Assembly (NCBI GenBank): GCA_964645705.1
Contig: CAZYAB010000012.1
Span: 1-9,156 of the forward strand
Direction of reading: 5' to 3'
Length of the DNA stretch: 9,156 nucleotides
Origin: CAXGTL01 sp964645705
GTDB taxonomy: Archaea > Nanobdellota > Nanobdellia > Woesearchaeales > CAXGTL01
Shown here one piece after another: positions 7,936 through 9,156 of the stretch. The position numbers and the translations under genes were made by a program. Under the pieces are notes generated by a model, which had not been told where the DNA came from, ran no database searches, and saw only the letters and a program-made list of their open reading frames with translations. Each line of letters starts with the position of its first letter. Positions within the stretch are counted from its first letter, which is position 1.

Positions 7936-8694
7936 TTATTCCTCCTGAACCTTATCAGACGTGTCATCCACTAAACCAGATAATTTGTCAATAACAAAGT
8001 CAACAGACAGGTAATTGATTACTTTGAATGTTATTGTCTCAGGATAAACAATTATATTTTTGTTTTTTAATTCTTTTACTAAAAAGAATTTGTCTTTCTG
8101 AATCTTTTCATTAAACAGCATTACAAAAAAGTGTGATTTAGGATTATCAAGTGTAATTCTACTTATTTCTGCATCATGATAACCTTTATTTTTTAGTTCT
8201 GTTTTAAAAACATTATCTGGATCATTTGATTCTAATAATGTTAAGATGAATTCGTTTGAAAATTCTTCATCTTCTATTTCTACATGTTCAATGTCTTGGA
8301 AAACAGTGTAATCTATGAAAAAAACTTTGTAATTATCTTGTTTAATAAGTTCATATTGTTGGTTATTATAATAACCACCATATTCTATTACTTGGTCATT
8401 TGTTAAAGGTTGAAAAGATTCTTGTTGTTGTTCTGACAATTGACCAAAATTAGCTTTTATTCCTGTAAAAATTTGATTATCTTTTTGTAAGATCAATAAA
8501 TTATCTTGTTCTGATAATCCTTGCTTAAGATCCATGACATCATCATAAACAAAAAATCCTAATATTCCTGATACGACTACTATTATTAGAAAGAAAATAG
8601 ATAAAACCTTTAAAACTAGTTTTAATATCTTAAAAACAATGCCCAATACTATTATAAAAATTATTATTATAAGTATTAACCAAAATAACCACAT
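7936..8694 (-). CDS. Two-helix membrane protein with a large soluble domain
   Basis: Unrecognised 252-residue protein, first gene of the operon. I choose the ATG at 8694 over the GTG at 8703 because AAGGTGAT (8699-8706) is a near-perfect ribosome site 4 bases before that ATG and itself contains the GTG. Residues 1-22 (MWLFWLILIIIIFIIVLGIV) and about 28-50 form two strongly hydrophobic helices separated by a short basic turn (FKILKLVLK). The rest is a soluble domain rich in Gln, Asn, Asp and Glu, with alternating beta strands such as YKVFFIDYTVF (122-132), SHFFVMLFN (187-195) and NIIVYPETITFKVINYL (213-229). There are no cysteines and no catalytic motif I can name. With a helical hairpin anchor, the soluble domain probably faces the cytoplasm (inference). 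The coupled coiled-coil gene and lspA follow. Base composition matches the neighbours. Confidence 0.82.
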   Translation of the reverse strand: MWLFWLILIIIIFIIVLGIVFKILKLVLKVLSIFFLIIVVVSGILGFFVYDDVMDLKQGLSEQDNLLILQKDNQIFTGIKANFGQLSEQQQESFQPLTNDQVIEYGGYYNNQQYELIKQDNYKVFFIDYTVFQDIEHVEIEDEEFSNEFILTLLESNDPDNVFKTELKNKGYHDAEISRITLDNPKSHFFVMLFNEKIQKDKFFLVKELKNKNIIVYPETITFKVINYLSVDFVIDKLSGLVDDTSDKVQEE

Positions 8695-8698
8695 TTGT

Positions 8699-8705
8699 AT
8701 CACCT
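8699..8705 (-). promoter_or_regulatory. Ribosome binding site of the membrane-protein gene
   Basis: AGGTGAT on the minus strand, 4 bases before the ATG at 8694, matches the archaeal anti-Shine-Dalgarno and argues against the in-frame GTG at 8703, which lies within it. Confidence 0.7.
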
Positions 8706-8726
8706 TTAAATTTTAATTTAAAGACC

Positions 8727-8744
8727 CGCAAAACTTGTTTTGCG
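8727..8744 (-). repeat. Perfect 8-bp hairpin in the operon leader
   Basis: CGCAAAAC and GTTTTGCG are perfect inverted repeats separated by 2 bases. On the minus strand they start about 5 bases after the expected transcript start (near 8749-8750) and lie about 32 bases before the ATG. Weak outer pairing AGAC (8754-8757) with GTCT (8721-8724) would need an upstream start. No T run follows, so this is not a simple terminator. It may be a 5' RNA structure or a protein-binding palindrome. Confidence 0.6.
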
Positions 8745-8772
8745 CTGCCTGTCTTAGTTTAATATAGTTGGA

Positions 8773-8787
8773 TATATAAAGGTTTTT
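8773..8787 (-). promoter_or_regulatory. Promoter of the membrane protein - coiled coil - lspA operon
   Basis: On the minus strand, AAAAACC (BRE-like) followed by TTTATATA (8773-8780) closely matches the promoter at 5418-5432. The start is expected near 8749-8750, giving a leader of about 55 bases with the hairpin near its 5' end. TATATAAA could also be read on the plus strand, with a start near 8803, inside the first arm of the structured element, which fits less well. Confidence 0.6.
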
Positions 8788-8792
8788 GTTAT

Positions 8793-8962
8793 AAGTATGA
8801 AACTGGTTCGTTCACCTGCTCAATATGTTTATAATGGCTAATTGAGCACCACTAATGCAATTTTAACTGAAAGTTAAAATGCACATTTGAGCTTTGCTCA
8901 AATTGTGTCTTACGAACCATAACTTTGGTTCACTGGTCTTACAGACACCAGTTTCATAACTT
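8793..8962. other. Non-coding element with at least seven nested and competing hairpins
   Basis: There is no credible ORF, but inverted repeats are dense. P1: ATGAAACTGG (8797-8806) with CCAGTTTCAT (8948-8957), 10 perfect pairs, extendable by AAGT/ACTT with one bulge. P2: GGTTCGT (8805-8811) with ACGAACC (8912-8918). P3: TGCTCAAT (8817-8824) with ATTGAGCA (8841-8848). P4: TGC plus ATTTTAACT (8856-8868) with AGTTAAAAT plus GCA (8872-8883), one bulged A. P5: CACATTTGAGC (8882-8892) with GCTCAAATTGTG (8896-8907), one bulged T. P6: GAACCA (8914-8919) with TGGTTC (8926-8931). P7: ACTGG/CCAGT (8932-8936, 8948-8952) with TCT/AGA inside. P1/P2 enclose P3-P5, and P6/P7 compete with them. It lies 15 bases beyond the aRF1-like stop. 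A structured RNA or a decayed mobile palindrome are both possible. The strand is undetermined. Confidence 0.6.
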
Positions 8963-8976
8963 TTATTAGAAATAAC

Positions 8977-9156
8977 TTACTCACCAACATCATACCTATA
9001 AATAGCAGCAACTTTGCCAAGATCTCTTAGCTGTACACCTTCTCTTGTTTCAATAGAAATTATCCTTACTTCTGAACTAAATTCTTTTGCTTTTGCTTCA
9101 AACTTTTCTATTTTATCATCTTCTAATGATTCTGATAATAATAATGTTTCAACAAC
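8977..9156 (-). CDS. prf1: aRF1-like protein, C-terminal 59 residues (gene continues beyond the window)
   Basis: A minus-strand frame is open from the window edge and ends in TAA at 8977-8979. It is absent from a complete-ORF search because its start lies outside. The 59 visible residues read VVETLLLSESLEDD, then a helix KIEKFEAKAKEF, then EVRIISIETREGVQLRDLGKVAAIYRY and DVGE. This is the end of the third domain shared by archaeal release factor aRF1 and the rescue factor Pelota: the TLLLSE strand, the I-S-x-E-T-x-E-G-x-Q-L segment and the final A-A-I-x-R-Y. The ETREG form and RY ending suggest aRF1, which frees the nascent chain at stop codons, more than Pelota, which usually has a heavier GGIAAILRF ending, but this fragment cannot decide. 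The GGT and GNN catalytic motifs would be upstream, outside the window. Confidence 0.72.
   Translation of the reverse strand, partial: VVETLLLSESLEDDKIEKFEAKAKEFSSEVRIISIETREGVQLRDLGKVAAIYRYDVGE

Noticed and set aside
8701..8703. GTG start for the two-helix membrane protein
   Set aside because: The GTG is part of the AGGTGAT ribosome site of the ATG at 8694.
8797..8841. Short ORF (ATG at 8797, 14 codons) in the structured element
   Set aside because: It is only 14 codons, its start lies within the P1 arm, it has no ribosome site, and its distance to the TATA box is too short.
8793..8962. MITE or insertion-sequence reading of the structured element
   Set aside because: Terminal inverted repeats exist, but I see no flanking direct duplication. 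The flanks continue as an inverted, not direct, match. Not excluded, but not supported without other copies.

Overview
The window reads as chromosomal DNA of a very AT-rich archaeon, most likely a small-genome DPANN lineage of the Woesearchaeota/Pacearchaeota type (inference). The archaeal signs are the 3' part of a Dph2 diphthamide synthase, a complete translation factor aIF1A, the C-terminal end of an aRF1/Pelota-family protein, and promoters made of an A-rich stretch plus a TTTATAWA-type TATA box about 27 bases before the predicted transcript start. Several genes place the start codon exactly there, so their mRNAs should be leaderless. Others have short leaders with AGGAGG- or GGTGAT-type ribosome sites.

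Left third (1-3517): the end of dph2 (+) converges on and overlaps by 8 bases an unrecognised 233-residue gene (-). That gene is divergently paired with a 696-residue secreted papain-family (C1A) protease (+). The protease has a signal peptide, an N-terminal beta-rich region, a propeptide-like segment, an intact catalytic domain, an acidic linker with two poly-Asp runs (one a perfect (GAT)11 repeat), a PEGA domain and a six-cysteine tail.

Middle (3551-6716): three + strand genes follow, each with its own promoter: a U32-family protein with the Cys cluster of Fe-S tRNA/ubiquinone hydroxylases, a six-helix DUF2238/YjdF-like membrane protein, and a 61-residue protein whose last 26 residues are 24 Lys/Arg. 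The last is preceded by a strong promoter and a leader of about 70 bases that contains a 21-codon upstream ORF and a hairpin. A membrane-anchored SppA peptidase (-) converges on it and is divergent from aIF1A (+).

Right third (6773-9156): aIF1A converges on lspA, and both TAA stops share one TTAA. lspA (signal peptidase II) is the last gene of a tightly coupled minus-strand operon: two-helix membrane protein, then small coiled-coil protein, then LspA. Between this operon and the aRF1-like gene lies a non-coding region packed with inverted repeats. A stretch of about 170 bases can form at least seven stems, some mutually exclusive, and a separate perfect 8-bp hairpin sits at the start of the predicted operon leader. 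I know of no named RNA or element with this layout, and it is the best candidate here for something undescribed.

Together the window mixes translation genes (diphthamide, aIF1A, aRF1, probably U32) with envelope proteolysis genes (C1A protease, SppA, LspA). A bacterial-type LspA in an archaeon is notable because many lipoprotein-making archaea lack a recognisable one.
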